Shown one piece after another: positions 1 through 11,452 of a stretch of 64,000 nucleotides of DNA (positions are counted from its first letter, which is position 1; the number at the start of each line of letters is the position of its first letter). The DNA is taken from assembly GCA_951230915.1 (NCBI GenBank), contig OX579637.1, positions 19,406,001 through 19,470,000 of the forward strand, in the 5' to 3' direction. The notes beneath the pieces were generated by a model, which had not been told where the DNA came from, ran no database searches, and saw nothing but the letters and a program-made list of their open reading frames with translations. Made by a program: the position numbers and the translations under genes. Source of the DNA: Antitrichia curtipendula. Lineage: Eukaryota; Streptophyta; Bryopsida; Hypnales; Leucodontaceae.

Positions 1-3000
1 GTTTAAGAATGCCCAAATGAGTATATTTTCATTAAAACTTGAACACATGTATGCCTGTTCTTGCATTTGTCATGTCTAAGGTGGACTATACAACTAATTC
101 TCAAGAAGGTTAGGGTCCATAAATCTCTAAAGTCCAAAAAGTTCCTAGTTAAGGGGCTCTTTAGATTTTGGATATGCTAATGTAATCTCAAATTTTTGTA
201 TGGTTTTGTTTAACTGTTTTTGAAGTTAGGAAATGCGATTCATTTTCAGTAGGTGCCATGGAACCAAAGGTATGTCACAATGGGTCTAAAAACAAAACCA
301 CAGGCATCCCAAATATAGAATAAATGAACTTGAGATTTTTAAATTTTATATTTTAATCTCAAAGATCATCTTCTTGCTTACATGAGAACCGTTAATTCAA
401 TATATTTGGACTAGAAATGAGGATGTTATGGAGAATCTCAATTTTAACGAAATTGAAGCATCTTCTTCAAGAAATACCTTCTAAAATCCATTCTTTAATT
501 TAACATTTTGAAAATGAATGAAAAAAAGCTAGGGAAGGTTAATTTTGTTTGCTAGAACAACCTTACCATGTTTCATTTCCATGTTAGACTTGTTCATTAT
601 TTAATCTTGAATGTACTTGTACTTAATATTTTTTTCATGACCATAAAACCAAAAAACAGTAGTGCAAAAGTTTTTAGATAGAAAGAAGCAAATTTGGAAA
701 AACCTAGTTAATGAAGGTGTGGCCGTGTGGGGGTTCTTGCAAAATTCTATTCATTGAAGAGCATATTGGAAAATATCATGTTCAAATTTAAGCATGATCT
801 ACTCATTTTGGCCTTGAAATTCTCTTCTCATGAGATATGTATACATCAAAAAGAAAAAACTTCTACAAACTACTTTTATAGATGAACATGTCATAAATGC
901 TCACCGGGTCAAACCACACTGAAAGGTACCACAAAGGGGATTAGACGCATTGAAATCTGCAATGTATCTTCTTTGAAACTATTATTCTTAAAGTTAATCT
1001 ATTAAATTTAGTCATTTTAGTCCTTCTCAACTAGTAGTTCAAATCATGTTAAGACTAATATTTTTTTATTCATAGATAAATCTATACTTACTTACTGAAG
1101 TTTCAATTGAAGTTTAGATGTCAGCCTGTCAGGTTTTTTAATGGTAGAAAAAGGGTCCTTTGAAATCTATTTTGAGAATTGAATGTTTAATTTATTAAAA
1201 GATTAAATCAAGAAGTTTCAAAAATAAATAAATTGATTAAAAAATTGATGATTTATGTCATTTGAAAGATTTTTTTTATGGAATTTTTTCTTCATCCTTT
1301 TAAAGGGATGCATCGCTATATTATTCATTAGAAATTAGAAAAAATAATGACAACATCAAAGTAATTGAGAGCTTAAAAAGTTTAGAAAAGGACTCAAGTC
1401 CTGTCCTACAAAAGTAATCCCAATAGTACCTTTGAATGTGGTTTGACCCCATCATGCACTTCCAAGACACATTTACAACAAGTACGAAGAACTTAAGATG
1501 TGGACATGAAAATCCATTTTCTGTTCTAGCTTTAGGGTACTCACTGTAAATTCTTTGTTCATTTTAATTCTCTTTGAAGAATACATTGCATAATTGTTGT
1601 GTGTATTCTCTAAGTCACTGGAACTTAAAAAATTATATAATAACTATTTTGTGCTCTCTAAAAAACAATTTCTAAAAGTATTCACTTCTATAGAATTTTT
1701 TTGTATTTGTCCTTGTTATATGAATTAGTTGCTCAGTTTTATTATTGAATTCAGTTCATTTTTTCTATGAAGCACATTGTTACAATGTACATGTATATAT
1801 TGTTACATATATATATTGTATAGTGAAAAGAAAAAAAATTTCCTTACGTATATCATTCCTAATTATTTACCAAATTAGGACTTTCATTACCCTTCTTTGA
1901 ACATTCATAAGTGTGGGTATTGTGAGTTAAATATTTATCGGCTGCTACAGAACTCTTTGAGTTGCAACAACTTATTTTCTATACTCTTGATTTACTCCTA
2001 CGTGAATTCATGATTGCATGGGATACATTAGAGTCATTTGCAAGAATTTGAACCTCTCATGATTAATCATGAATGATTGAACTTGATTAATGCATGCTCA
2101 CATGAAGGACAAATTATGATTGATTTAAGTTCATGTGAAGGCCATCAAATGAACCATTCATTTGAATGTACTAAATCAATTTAATGTATGGTTTAATGTG
2201 ACTGAAGGTTACTCCTCCATCCCACAAAGTTTGACATATTAATGACTTATTTGGATATGAAGAGGATTTTCAATTAGTATTTTGCTCTCAAAATTTTAGT
2301 AATTTCTGTAAGACATACTCCCACAATTACTAGTTGGACAAACCAATGAGAATGTCAAGTTCTTTTTATACACATGGCTTTCAAGAAGAGAATGAACTTC
2401 TAAAACCATAAATATTTCACTTCTATATTAGTTTACCAATTTCTTTTGTGCTTTGTTTGCACAATAGTTGTCAATAATTGTTGTCATGGGTTTCCCAAAA
2501 AAACAAGAGAATAATACGCAAATTGCGCCTGCTCATCAATACATGACATTCCAAAAACAAAACAGATATTCATACAATTTCATTTGGTTTTGAAATTGAA
2601 GTCTTCAACATACTCACAAGTTGAAGTACTTGTTTGGGCTTGGTTTGTACATTAATGGCAAAACTTTCACCACATGGGTTTTAGGGTGAAACAAGAAATG
2701 ACCCTACGTCTTCACCTCCAAAAGTATTTTTTGCCCCGCTCTGGGAAGGATAAGTTGAGTCCAAATGCTTTACTGTTGTTTCAAATGAATTTGTATTGAA
2801 TTTTTTTTTAACCTTTTTAAAAATGTCCAATGCTTCATGGATATATTAATTATATTTGAATCAGTCCCATGGACCAAACTTAAGGTTATACATAGCACAA
2901 TGAGCCCTAAGTGGAGGTTGGAGGGCAGCACAATATAATCATCGAACTATTCATTATTTTTTAATCTATTTTGTCCTTTCAACTTCTTTTTTTGTCTCCA

Positions 3001-6000
3001 TTTGAAAATTCGATTCCTTATATGTGAAGGTTATTAATGAGAAAGCTATAGGCTACCTTACTTTTTAGAGCAATATAATAATCTTTTACAAAAAACAACT
3101 TATACGACTCTTTTGTCAATGCATTTTTTACAATTACAAAAACAAATTCATACATAGGGTTAGGGTTGCTTCGTGGAACCATTTCACCGTTGAGATTCTT
3201 GTATTTCAATTCCATCTTAGAGTTATGGATGTTTTATTTTTTCCTTCAATCTTAATTGTATTTGTACTTAACAATCTTCTAATACCTTGAATCCAATTGA
3301 AATAAATTAGTGTTCTTCCTTGAAATTCTTTTCTTAGATTCTAAACTAAACTACTGAACTTAAGAATTTTGGAAACCAAAGTTAAGAGTACAGGAATTTG
3401 GAACTCAAAATATTCAAAGGCAAAAACTTTAATCAAGCAAGTTGCAATAAAACTATTTTACACTAAACCCTTTGAATGCAAATATCTTGTGCATTACATG
3501 CATAGGGTTTTAAAATTGGAACACAAGTGCTTAAAATTTAATGAAGACATACATTTTGTGAACACTTGCCATGGAATGACTTCTTCATATGTGTTTGTAC
3601 AAGTTGTATTTGAATTGTTTTGTTTTGTTGAACATAATTATCACTGCAGCCCTATGCAAATGCAAATTAATGAGCACACCAAATTTCAATTTCTAAAAAC
3701 CGTATTCTTAATTCTGGTGATTTTTTAAATTTAAATTTCACAATAATATAAAATAATTCATTGACAATGTTGAAATACATAGTTCGTACATTCTTTATTT
3801 GAACTTGGCTGTATTGCAAGAAGGTTATGATGGATTTCTGTACGTTGATGTATTGGAATTCTATTAAATGTTCTTTAAAGGAAATTTTATAGATCTTAAT
3901 TTTTATTTATTTAATTGTAGCCATTTATAAATTAATTTATGTGTGTTTACTTTGTAGTCTTTGTTAATGGTCTTTATAATTGCGCAACCTTATACCCAAA
4001 CACTTTAAACAGGGTACAAAATAAGTTTTTATTCCGCATGTTGTCCAGTTATTACATAATATGGCTTTTAGTTGTCTGGATGGAAAGAAAGTTGGCAAAA
4101 TAACCTTTCTTTCAATTTCACTTTATACTTCAATTTTGGTAGATTAAGTCTAATATACAACTGTCAGGCAAACAATTACAATACATCAAGTGGACAACAT
4201 TTTTTTTTTCCGTACAATGAAATCAAAAAAAATTTAGAAGAGAATTTGGTACTCTTTTGTTGTGAGTTTTTTTAATCCTTATATGAACTCTTTAGGAGTG
4301 CTCCAGAAAACAAGAGGCCTTATGTGCACTTCCTCTCTTGTGAAGGATTAGTGGCTTATGTCATACATGTCGTGCAGTACCTCTTTATTGCCAATCAATG
4401 ACAAAATGTCCACTTGTAGGATAAAAATGTAACTATTCATCTTCTCAATTTCGTGTGAAAAGGAGAAATCATCTGTAGTAGTTTGACTTGCAGACATTGC
4501 TTTTAAATTATTGTAACCCAAGAATAGGCCCGTGGCGGTGATAAAACAAATGATTTCCAAGGTTATGAGTTTGTTGTTAAAGGATTTCACATTCAAATTA
4601 AAATGTGACTTGGATGACTCATTCTTCTACTTGATACCCTCAAAGACCAAAAACAAATTGAAAATATAAAATGAATTTATAAACAACTACATATGTATAT
4701 AAAACATTTACTGTATGCAGAAGGTACATTTTTAATTTTTTAATTTTAATCTTTTAGTTTTATATAGAAGTAGGGTCTAAAATTAATTCAACTCTCCTAT
4801 TTAATAAAAATACATGATAGTGTTCTATATATATATAATCATTTAAAAAGGTAAAGCTTTTATTTTGAATGTTTTATTTCTTTGTTATTTGTGGATGTGG
4901 GGTCTTAAATTAATTCGAAAATTAAGTTTACAGCAAGTAAATACTACTCTAACTTCTATGATAATGTGTTTGATATAAAGAAACATGTATTTGGTATATA
5001 TATCTCTATATATATATCTCTCTCTATATATATAAAACTTAAAATGTACAACATAGAATTATTTTTCTTAATCTTTTGGTTACGTACGTATTTATGTAGG
5101 ATCTAAAATTAATTCAAAATTCATATGTGAAGCAAATAAATGCTATTATTTTAGGTGTGATTTAATAAGTCAAATAAGAGATCCTTTTATTAATTCATTC
5201 AAATAATAAGTTAAAAGTTCAAATGAATGTCGAATTAAATAGTTCAAATTTTTTTAGGAGGTATTCATCTATACAATCTCCAAAAACATATGTTAATCTA
5301 TTTTTTAGAACAAATTTGTTGTCGCCCATTTTGATATTAAAATAAGAAACATATAACCTTTTAATGTAATATTCTATAGAAAAAAAAACTTCCCACATAG
5401 GTTATGATAACTAGCATACATCAAAGAGGACCCCTTGGTCCTTTAAGGGTTAAAGAAAGAACATAATGGAATTTTTATTATATTAGTGTTTCCCAAACTT
5501 TCAGTTTGCTCATGGGGCACCAAATTCTAGTATTTACAATACTTTGAAGCTAAATAAAATTAACCAAGTTATTATCTTTCATAGTTTCTACATTTATAAA
5601 ATTATTGTTGGATTCTAGTTTTAGTGTCAAACATTTAATTTTGAAAATGAATGATTGTAATTTTGCTTAGTTTCAAGATTTTGCGCAAGGGTATCCTTTG
5701 TAATTCTTGTTTTTTTAATGTCAAGGGCTCTTAAAAATGAACCTTAAATATACTAGAATGAAGGAATGAAATAATAAGTAGTCATTGAGGAACTCTAATT
5801 AAAATTTTAAAACTTGGCTTTTAAATGATTTTATTCCGAGACTTTAGCATGTGACAAAACAAATGATTTCCAAGGTCATGAGTCTGTCATTTAAGGATTA
5901 TTGCAACCATCTTCTTTAAACAATCAAGTAGGGAGCTCTAAAATGGATAGTAAGTAGTCTAGAATGAACTACCACCAGTATAAGAGCATAACGAAGCCAA

Positions 6001-6239
6001 TTGTTTTACCACAAATGTTAAACGAATTTAGGGTTTGTTTAAGTTTAGTAGGGATCACATTTAGTTCCCTTGAATGTATTGTTTTTTGAATTTTATATTG
6101 CTTGTTTTTGGTGAAGTCATATTTATTTTCAAACTGGCCGTGTGTGGGTTTTACAAGGCCTAGAATCATAAATACGTTCCTATGGTAGAATAATTTAGAA
6201 ATTCATAAGGAATTCAAAAATGCTTTGAACATTACAAAC
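1..6239. other. A+T-rich non-coding DNA
   Basis: I see no supportable gene here. Open frames such as 3369-3728 (+) and 4348-4596 (-) are short, have no recognisable motif and fit chance in A+T-rich DNA. A short dispersed repeat (about 35 bp with the core AAATGATTTCCAAGG) occurs near 4547 and again near 5857. A degenerate repeat cluster lies at about 4760-5170. Confidence 0.6.
4760..5170. repeat. Degenerate repeat cluster with TA/CT microsatellite
   Basis: The phrase GGTCTAAAATTAATTC or a close variant recurs near 4771, 4900 and 5100, each time after a T-rich stretch, so at least three diverged units of roughly 130-200 bp are present. Between them, at about 4996-5035, is a TATATATCTC simple-sequence tract. 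Confidence 0.5.
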
Positions 6240-6773
6240 CACTTCTGTTAGATTCCACGTCAATTTTTCTTCAAGTCAAAAGAAAGGAAAATAAAATCCA
6301 TGATTATGGGGCCACAGTTGTAGGGCAAAGAATTGAGGACCACGATTTTAGGGGCCACGTCTGGGCGGCGCGGCGTAGGGGTCATCTCTCCCAATTTTCT
6401 TCCGCTTCGTTCCCGCTTGGTTTTCCTTGTATTGTTTTCGGTTTTGCTTCGTTGTGGTTTGATCTTCTTCTCGCTTGTTGTTCTCCATTTTCTCCCCTGT
6501 TCGGCGCGTTCAATTTGCCTTCCGCGTGGGCGCATCTTGGAGCCGTTTTTAAGCATTGGTGGAGCGATTTTTTGAAGCAATCTCCAGCATTTTTGGAGCA
6601 ACCTTGCTTTCCTGGGCGTTGCTTCGCGGTTGCGTTTCTTGGTTGCGTTTTGCGAGTGTGTGCATCAGTGTGTGCTTCAGAGGAGGCGGCGGCAAATTCG
6701 AGCAACGATCATCCATTGTGGATGAGTTTGTTCTTCTGCAATTCTCCATTTCCCACTTTCTGTCAACTGCTTG

Positions 6774-7157
6774 CATTCGGGTTTGCATTCGGGTTTCAGT
6801 AGAGGTCAACTGCTTTGCATTTGGGTTTTGGCTTGCATTTGTCTTGCACTCGGGTTTCTAGGGTTTGCTGTTGCATTTGGGTTTGCATTATGGTTTCAGT
6901 AGAGGTCAACTGCTTTGCATTTGGGTTTCGGCTTGCATTTGTCTTGCACTCGGGTTTCTAGGGTTTGCTGTTGCATTTGGGTTTGCATTATGGTTTCAGT
7001 AGAGGTCAACTGCTTTGCATTTGGGTTTCGGCTTGCATTTGGCTTGCACTCGGGTTTCTAGGGTTTGCTGTTGCATTCGGGTTTGCATTATGGTTTCAGT
7101 AGAGGTCAACTGCTTTGCATTTGGGTTTCGGCTTGCATTTGGCTTGCACTCGGGTTT
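6774..7157 (+). repeat. 100-bp tandem repeat, about 3.8 copies
   Basis: The string AGAGGTCAACTGCTTTGCAT starts at 6801, 6901, 7001 and 7101, giving an exact period of 100 bp. Units differ at only a few positions (for example G/T at unit position 41). Each unit carries GGGTTT motifs and one TCTAGGGTTT telo-box-like string. The array ends within the fourth unit near 7157. The near identity points to recent amplification. Confidence 0.95.
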
Positions 7158-7329
7158 TTCGCTGTAGATCTTGTGATTCGTGTTGCAGATCTCAATGCTT
7201 TTGTTGTTTTTATTCATGTTTATGTTTTTGTTGTTTATGTTTTTCTTTTAAGTTTCTGTTGTAGATCTAGTTGGTCTTGCTCAAGATGTTGTTGTTCTTG
7301 TTGCAGATCTCACTGTTCTTGTGGTTTTT

Positions 7330-7445
7330 GTTTATGCTTCTGTTGATTTTGATGTTTTGTGGTTTAGGTTTCTGCAGATCTAGCTGTTTTTGTTGTTTTT
7401 GTTTATGCTTCTGTTGATTTTGATGTTTTGTGGTTTAGGTTTCTG
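7330..7445 (+). repeat. 71-bp tandem duplication
   Basis: A 45-bp block starting GTTTATGCTTCTGTTGATTT occurs at 7330 and again at 7401 without change, so the unit length is 71 bp. It lies in a T/G-rich stretch with further weak GTAGATCT/CAGATCT repetition from 7160 to 7400. Confidence 0.85.
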
Positions 7446-7612
7446 TTCCTTTTTCTGTTTCCGTTCTTGTTTTTGTATTTGTTGCAGGATCTTAGTTTTT
7501 GGTGCATGAAGATGATGTTTGATTCAGGAATATGTCATGTATCCTGTTGTTTTAGCAAGGTTACAATTCAGCTGAACAACAATATTTTTTCTTGGTGTTT
7601 AAAATGTATGCT

Positions 7613-7686
7613 TTAACTCGATGCAATGTAAGTTTTAACTCGATGCAAAGCACGATTTAACTCGACGCAATGTATGTTTTAACTCG
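7613..7686 (+). repeat. Array of four A-type half-sites, 22-bp period
   Basis: The half-palindrome TTAACTCG starts at 7613, 7635, 7657 and 7679, exactly 22 bp apart, which is about two helical turns. Linkers are similar (ATGCAATGTA, ATGCAAAGCA, ACGCAATGTA). These are single arms, without the inverted partner seen in the sites that follow from 7711. Confidence 0.9.
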
Positions 7687-7710
7687 ATCGGAGATCCATA
7701 GATCGACATT

Positions 7711-8338
7711 TTAACTCGGGTCGAGTTAAAATACGTCAAGAAGCCAGACAATTTCAACTCGGTCGAGATAAAATATGCCAAAAAGTCAGACAATTTCAAC
7801 TCGACTCGAGTTAAAATACGTCAAGCCGTCAAAAATTTCAACTCGACCCGAGTTAAATGATTCTTGAACGCACGAAAACAAAGATTAGAACAGAAGACCA
7901 CGGCCTGGAAAACCGAAGAAAAAAATTCCTGCCTAACAACGTTAATTCGAAACAAGTAAATCGGGAAAGACGTTCAACCAAGACATAAGGACCAAGAAAA
8001 TATCCAATTAACTACATTCAACTCGAAGCGAGTTAAAAACATTCCACTGAAAGTAGAGGACCCAGCGATTTGTCCGGGTACTCAGGACGAAAACCTACTA
8101 ACAACTAAAAAAGCAACTACCACAAAGAAGACAACGCTACAGAAAACAAGGAAGACAGACCTTTTAACTCGGACCGAGATAAAGAACCACAAGAAAGCCA
8201 GATGGGAAGTACATATCCCCGTGGCAAAGTACGGGACGGGGCAAAAGGAAGGTAGAACATGAAGTCGATGTCAAAGAACTACGGACCCCCGTAGGAACCG
8301 TGTCATGTCTCCATGTATCTTAACTCGGCTCGAGTTAA
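7711..8338 (+). promoter_or_regulatory. Upstream cluster of A-type palindromes (7 sites)
   Basis: Interrupted palindromes with left arm TYAACTCG, a central 2-3 bp and right arm CGAGWTAA lie at 7711-7729, 7754-7771, 7796-7814, 7838-7856, 8018-8036, 8164-8182 and 8320-8338. The last ends 28 bp before the ORF1 start codon at 8367. Central triplets vary (GGT, ACT, ACC, AAG, GAC, GCT) while the arms are kept, as expected for a dimeric protein-binding site. They probably serve as binding sites for an element-encoded protein controlling expression or silencing; this is inference. Confidence 0.85.
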
Positions 8339-8366
8339 ACAGTTTTAGTGTTGATTCGTTGCAGGC

Positions 8367-9800
8367 ATGGAGGACCAGATCAGCGATCTCGAGGTTTACT
8401 TAAAGAGATTCCAGATCCCTGAAGAGGACAAAGACGACTATGGTGACGCCGACATGCTTGGCGAGTGCTGGCAGTGGAAGGACCCGGAGGAGGTGGAATA
8501 CTGGACTCTTGTCCTAGTACCCATAAACAAGAATCTCTCGTTCCGGACGAAATACAAGGTCGAGGATAACCTGCCCGTGACGTTGACAGAGGTTGTGCGC
8601 GAAGTCATCACCGGTCCCGGAGGCCTCATTTTTGTCTGCTGTAAAACAATGGACCCCGAGCAACAAGAGGAGTACTATTTCTCGTACGTAGTGAACAGCC
8701 GGAGAATACAATTCTCTGTGTCGGCATACTACAAGTCCCTAAACAACACGGACTATCAAGAGCTACAGAAAGATATCGAGCAGCACATCAAAGAGAATCG
8801 GTGGAAAGCCCAAGGAGGGGGGCCGCTAACATCGATGACATTGGCATCTAGGGTGAATGCCTTGATCAAGGGAGTCGACCATATGAAGGCCACCCTCCAG
8901 GACAAGACTTAGAGAATGCAGCCAATTACGTTGACCAGGGACTACAATAGTCAAGGGGGCAGCCAAGGGTCACTCGTCATAGCCACCCCGGAGACTGGTC
9001 GCAGTCACACCCGCATGAAGCAAACGGAGAAGTACAGCCGGGGAGATCCCGGGATGACTCCTCCACCGGCTCCAAAGAATAAGGGGAAGAAGCCGGCTCT
9101 GAAGGACCTTCTGGTGCCAGAGAACAGCATGGCCTTGGAGATAGTGAACATTCCACAAGATCTTGGCGGAAGCGTTCACAAGATAGACTACGAGGAGGCA
9201 TGCAAATCGTATGCGGATTACTGGTCGGCCTGTACTGACTCGTACATTACAAAGATTGGGGAGAAATTCCAAATTCCAATTGATCAACTGGAAAAGCCCC
9301 CACAAAATCTTAATATCCGCGAACAAGAAGACCAAGGCGTCAGGAAAACGCTGAACTTCCTCATCAATATGCCTGACCCGGACAAGAAGATGACACTCTG
9401 CGCCTATCCTCAGAATATGAAGAAGAAGCCGCAAACGTTCGAGGAAATAAAGGCTAAGAAGTTCTGGATGGTCAACGGACAGCACTGCGTGGAGGCCTCC
9501 AAAAGAATCCAACTGATGGACCAAATTCCCTAGGACAAGAAGAACAAGTTCAAGGTGTGGGAATGCTTTGTCGTTTGGAACAGGGATGACAGTATCATAC
9601 GTAAAATCTCTGCATACTACAACCGCGTGAATCATTTCCAGAACTTCATGCCAACCTGGGCGACGAACATACTGGCTTCATGGTTCGTGTAGACGAGTAT
9701 GGGAAGTCCTACGCCACCGAGGGAGCCCACAGAGCTCGGAAAGATGGCCAAGTCCGTGCCCAAGACGAGAGTGGACGCAACAAACGCGTCATTGTTCCTG
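8367..9800 (+). pseudogene. Element A ORF1 exon 1: N-terminal domain and ParB-like motif
   Basis: One reading frame runs from ATG 8367 to the splice donor at 9801, broken only by TAG at 8910, 9531 and 9690. The start is supported by the aligned start of element C at 45651 (MEDQ against MKD-stop). The first 180 residues match the first ORF of B (31165) and C. Residues around 9480 read FWMVNGQHCVEASKRI, followed by a FVVWNRDD...YYNRVNH stretch. The NGQH..EAS signature resembles the ParB/sulfiredoxin-like domain (GxR motif), but the usual Arg is Cys here. The middle is lysine- and proline-rich. Three stops make this copy probably non-coding for the full protein. Function is unknown; a DNA-binding or nuclease-like role is only suggested by the motif. 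Confidence 0.7.
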
Positions 9801-9939
9801 GTAAGTTCATAGTCATTAACTCGAGTCGAGTTAAGCAAGCAACCATGTCATGATACCTGCAAGTGATTCTACATTCTAACTCGAGTCGAGTTAAGCTCCC
9901 TTACTAACGTCATGTGCACGCGGCGGAACGACTCTTCAG
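9801..9939 (+). other. ORF1 intron 1 of element A, carrying two palindromes
   Basis: The donor GTAAGT is at 9801, a branch-like ACTAAC is at 9903-9908 and the acceptor CAG ends at 9939. Removal joins the frame in phase 0 (LFL|DFKNAI). The intron holds two nearly identical A-type sites, 9816-9834 and 9876-9894, 60 bp apart, both with centre AGT. Elements B and C have an intron at the same place, each with its own palindromes. Confidence 0.85.
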
Positions 9940-11274
9940 GATTTCAAGAATGCGATCAAGCTCAGGTTTGCCATGATCGACATCAAGAAGAACCAAGGGT
10001 ATTTGGGAAAGAAGAACCAGAGAGACATTGACATCCACAATGAGATAAAGCTCATAACGGCATCACAAGATGTCTATGACCTCTGGGCAGAGGTCATCTC
10101 CAGTCATTCTCAGGGACAACTCATAGACCCGGATTCCACGATTGCGATCAGGAACACAAAGGGGTGGAGCTTGGAGAAGGACAGTGTCATGACCCGGGAG
10201 TTCTTCAAGTGGATTGGAAACGTCACGGAGGGTGACCTAAAGAGGCTCGCCTTACATCTATTTAGCAGAACACCGAATCGCGAGGCAGCGCACCCGAAGG
10301 TCACGATGAGGGCCCCAAGGTCCGTTCTCCCCGACTGCTACACTGCGAAGGAGTGGCTCGAGAGGACCAAACGGAAGGCGGCTGTCCGGAGGCAGCTGCA
10401 CTACCTTGATGACAAGCTCAAACTATTTGACAACGACGGAAACTACCGGAGGAGTGCCTGGAAAACCTTCAAGCGTAAGTACAACGTCACCAAGGCGACG
10501 AAGAACACGCTTCTTATAGGTCCCGGTGAATCCTTCTTTTCTCAGGCCAAGATGCCATCTAACAAGAAGAAGACTGTCAAGGAATTGTCGCCGGTGGCTC
10601 AGGAATTTTTCAAGGTCTTCATGGAGAGCAAGGAAAGATTCATGAAGCCAGCGTTCTACCGGCCCTTTGAGATGAACGATGACGAGTTTGGCGACTGGGA
10701 CTTGAATGTCTGGAACGAATCCGTGAAGTCCAGAATCAAGTTGGCGTTAATAGACTTCAGAAACATCCCCGGGATCATCAACGAGGAGAAGTCGTCGACA
10801 TACTTCGAGAAGTTTATGGCCATTCTCGAAGAGGACGCCAGGGAGGAGCTAACAGATTCGGAGGGTTGGCTGTGGATCGCGGATGACAAGGAGATTGAAG
10901 TGGATCTGTGGAGTTACATTCGGACATCCCCATTCGCGGGAACATACTCAGTGCGGTTCGTGGAGTACCTGCCCTCTGCATTCGAGCGCATTGGGGACGT
11001 TCCCGAGAGGAGCGCACGCGCAAAAGAGCCTGTGCAAATGCTCTTCTTGGTGAAGAACGGAGCGGCGATCAAGACTCGCCAAATCCCGAAGACGTTCGGT
11101 GTGGCTCCGAGCTCTCACTACAACTCCAGGAGGCAGACCGTGGAGGTGGAATACAGAATGTATGACACGGAACTGCGGATGGAGTTCTACTTGACCGTGA
11201 TGGACTTGTTCGTCTCGTCCAGAGACGTGGTGTTGTCATACTTCGCGGGAAAGAAAGCAATATGCGCGGCTTGG
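9940..11274 (+). CDS. Element A ORF1 exon 2: conserved middle part and methyltransferase-like motif
   Basis: This frame is open throughout (about 445 codons). It begins DFKNAIKLRFAMIDI after intron 1, in register with KFTKLIVNRF in B and LKKAMYI in C. Conserved landmarks are LITASQDVYDLW, a basic EWLERTKRK segment near 10350, a WLWIADD segment near 10870 and, at the end, TELRMEFYL...VVLSYFAGKKAICAAW. The last stretch resembles motif I of N4/N6 DNA methylases (DPFxGSGTT..AA), as found in phage ParB-methylase fusions, but the acidic and Ser/Gly-Thr residues are missing, so catalysis is doubtful. The ParB-methylase origin is inference. The absence of stops contrasts with exon 1. Confidence 0.65.
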
Positions 11275-11452
11275 GTGAGTGTACCGAGTTATATTTTTAA
11301 CTCGTGTCGAGTTGAGTTGTCCGGCTCTGAAACATTTGCCGGGGGTCATTCTTATGACGACCACATTACTTTAACTCGGGTCGAGTTGAATGTCTCCACG
11401 TTTCGGATGGTTTTCGTTGGTGTTCTGACTACTTTGGTCTTACTCCCTACAG
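11275..11452 (+). other. ORF1 intron 2 of element A, carrying two palindromes
   Basis: The donor GTGAGT is at 11275 and the acceptor CAG ends at 11452, in phase 0 (CAAW|MLSLDHF). Two A-type sites lie inside at 11297-11315 and 11371-11389. Both have the same arm change (right arm GAGTTGA), so they may derive from one duplication. Confidence 0.85.

Larger units (their letters stand above)
6240..7610 (+). promoter_or_regulatory. Leader/promoter region of element A
   Basis: This G+C-richer, T/G-skewed stretch precedes the coding part of element A. It contains several copies of the plant telo-box-like string TAGGGTTT, a common promoter element in plants, inside a 100-bp tandem repeat. Overlapping open frames on both strands (6260-7346) conflict with each other and show no domains, so I do not call them genes. 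A clear TATA box was not seen. Confidence 0.4.

Noticed and set aside
3369..3728. 119-codon open frame in A+T-rich DNA
   Set aside because: Composition is that of the surrounding spacer, there is no motif, and it has no counterpart elsewhere in the window.
6260..7346. Several overlapping open frames on both strands in the G+C-rich leader of element A
   Set aside because: They conflict with each other, are low-complexity and run through the 100-bp tandem repeat; no domain is recognisable.
8970..9635. 221-codon minus-strand open frame opposite ORF1 of element A
   Set aside because: It is the shadow of the + strand coding sequence, which is conserved in elements B and C.
8910..9692. Stop-codon reassignment (three TAG codons in one otherwise open exon)
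   Set aside because: Elements B and C have TGA and TAA as well as TAG at comparable places, and several stops replace residues seen as sense codons in relatives. Decay explains this better.
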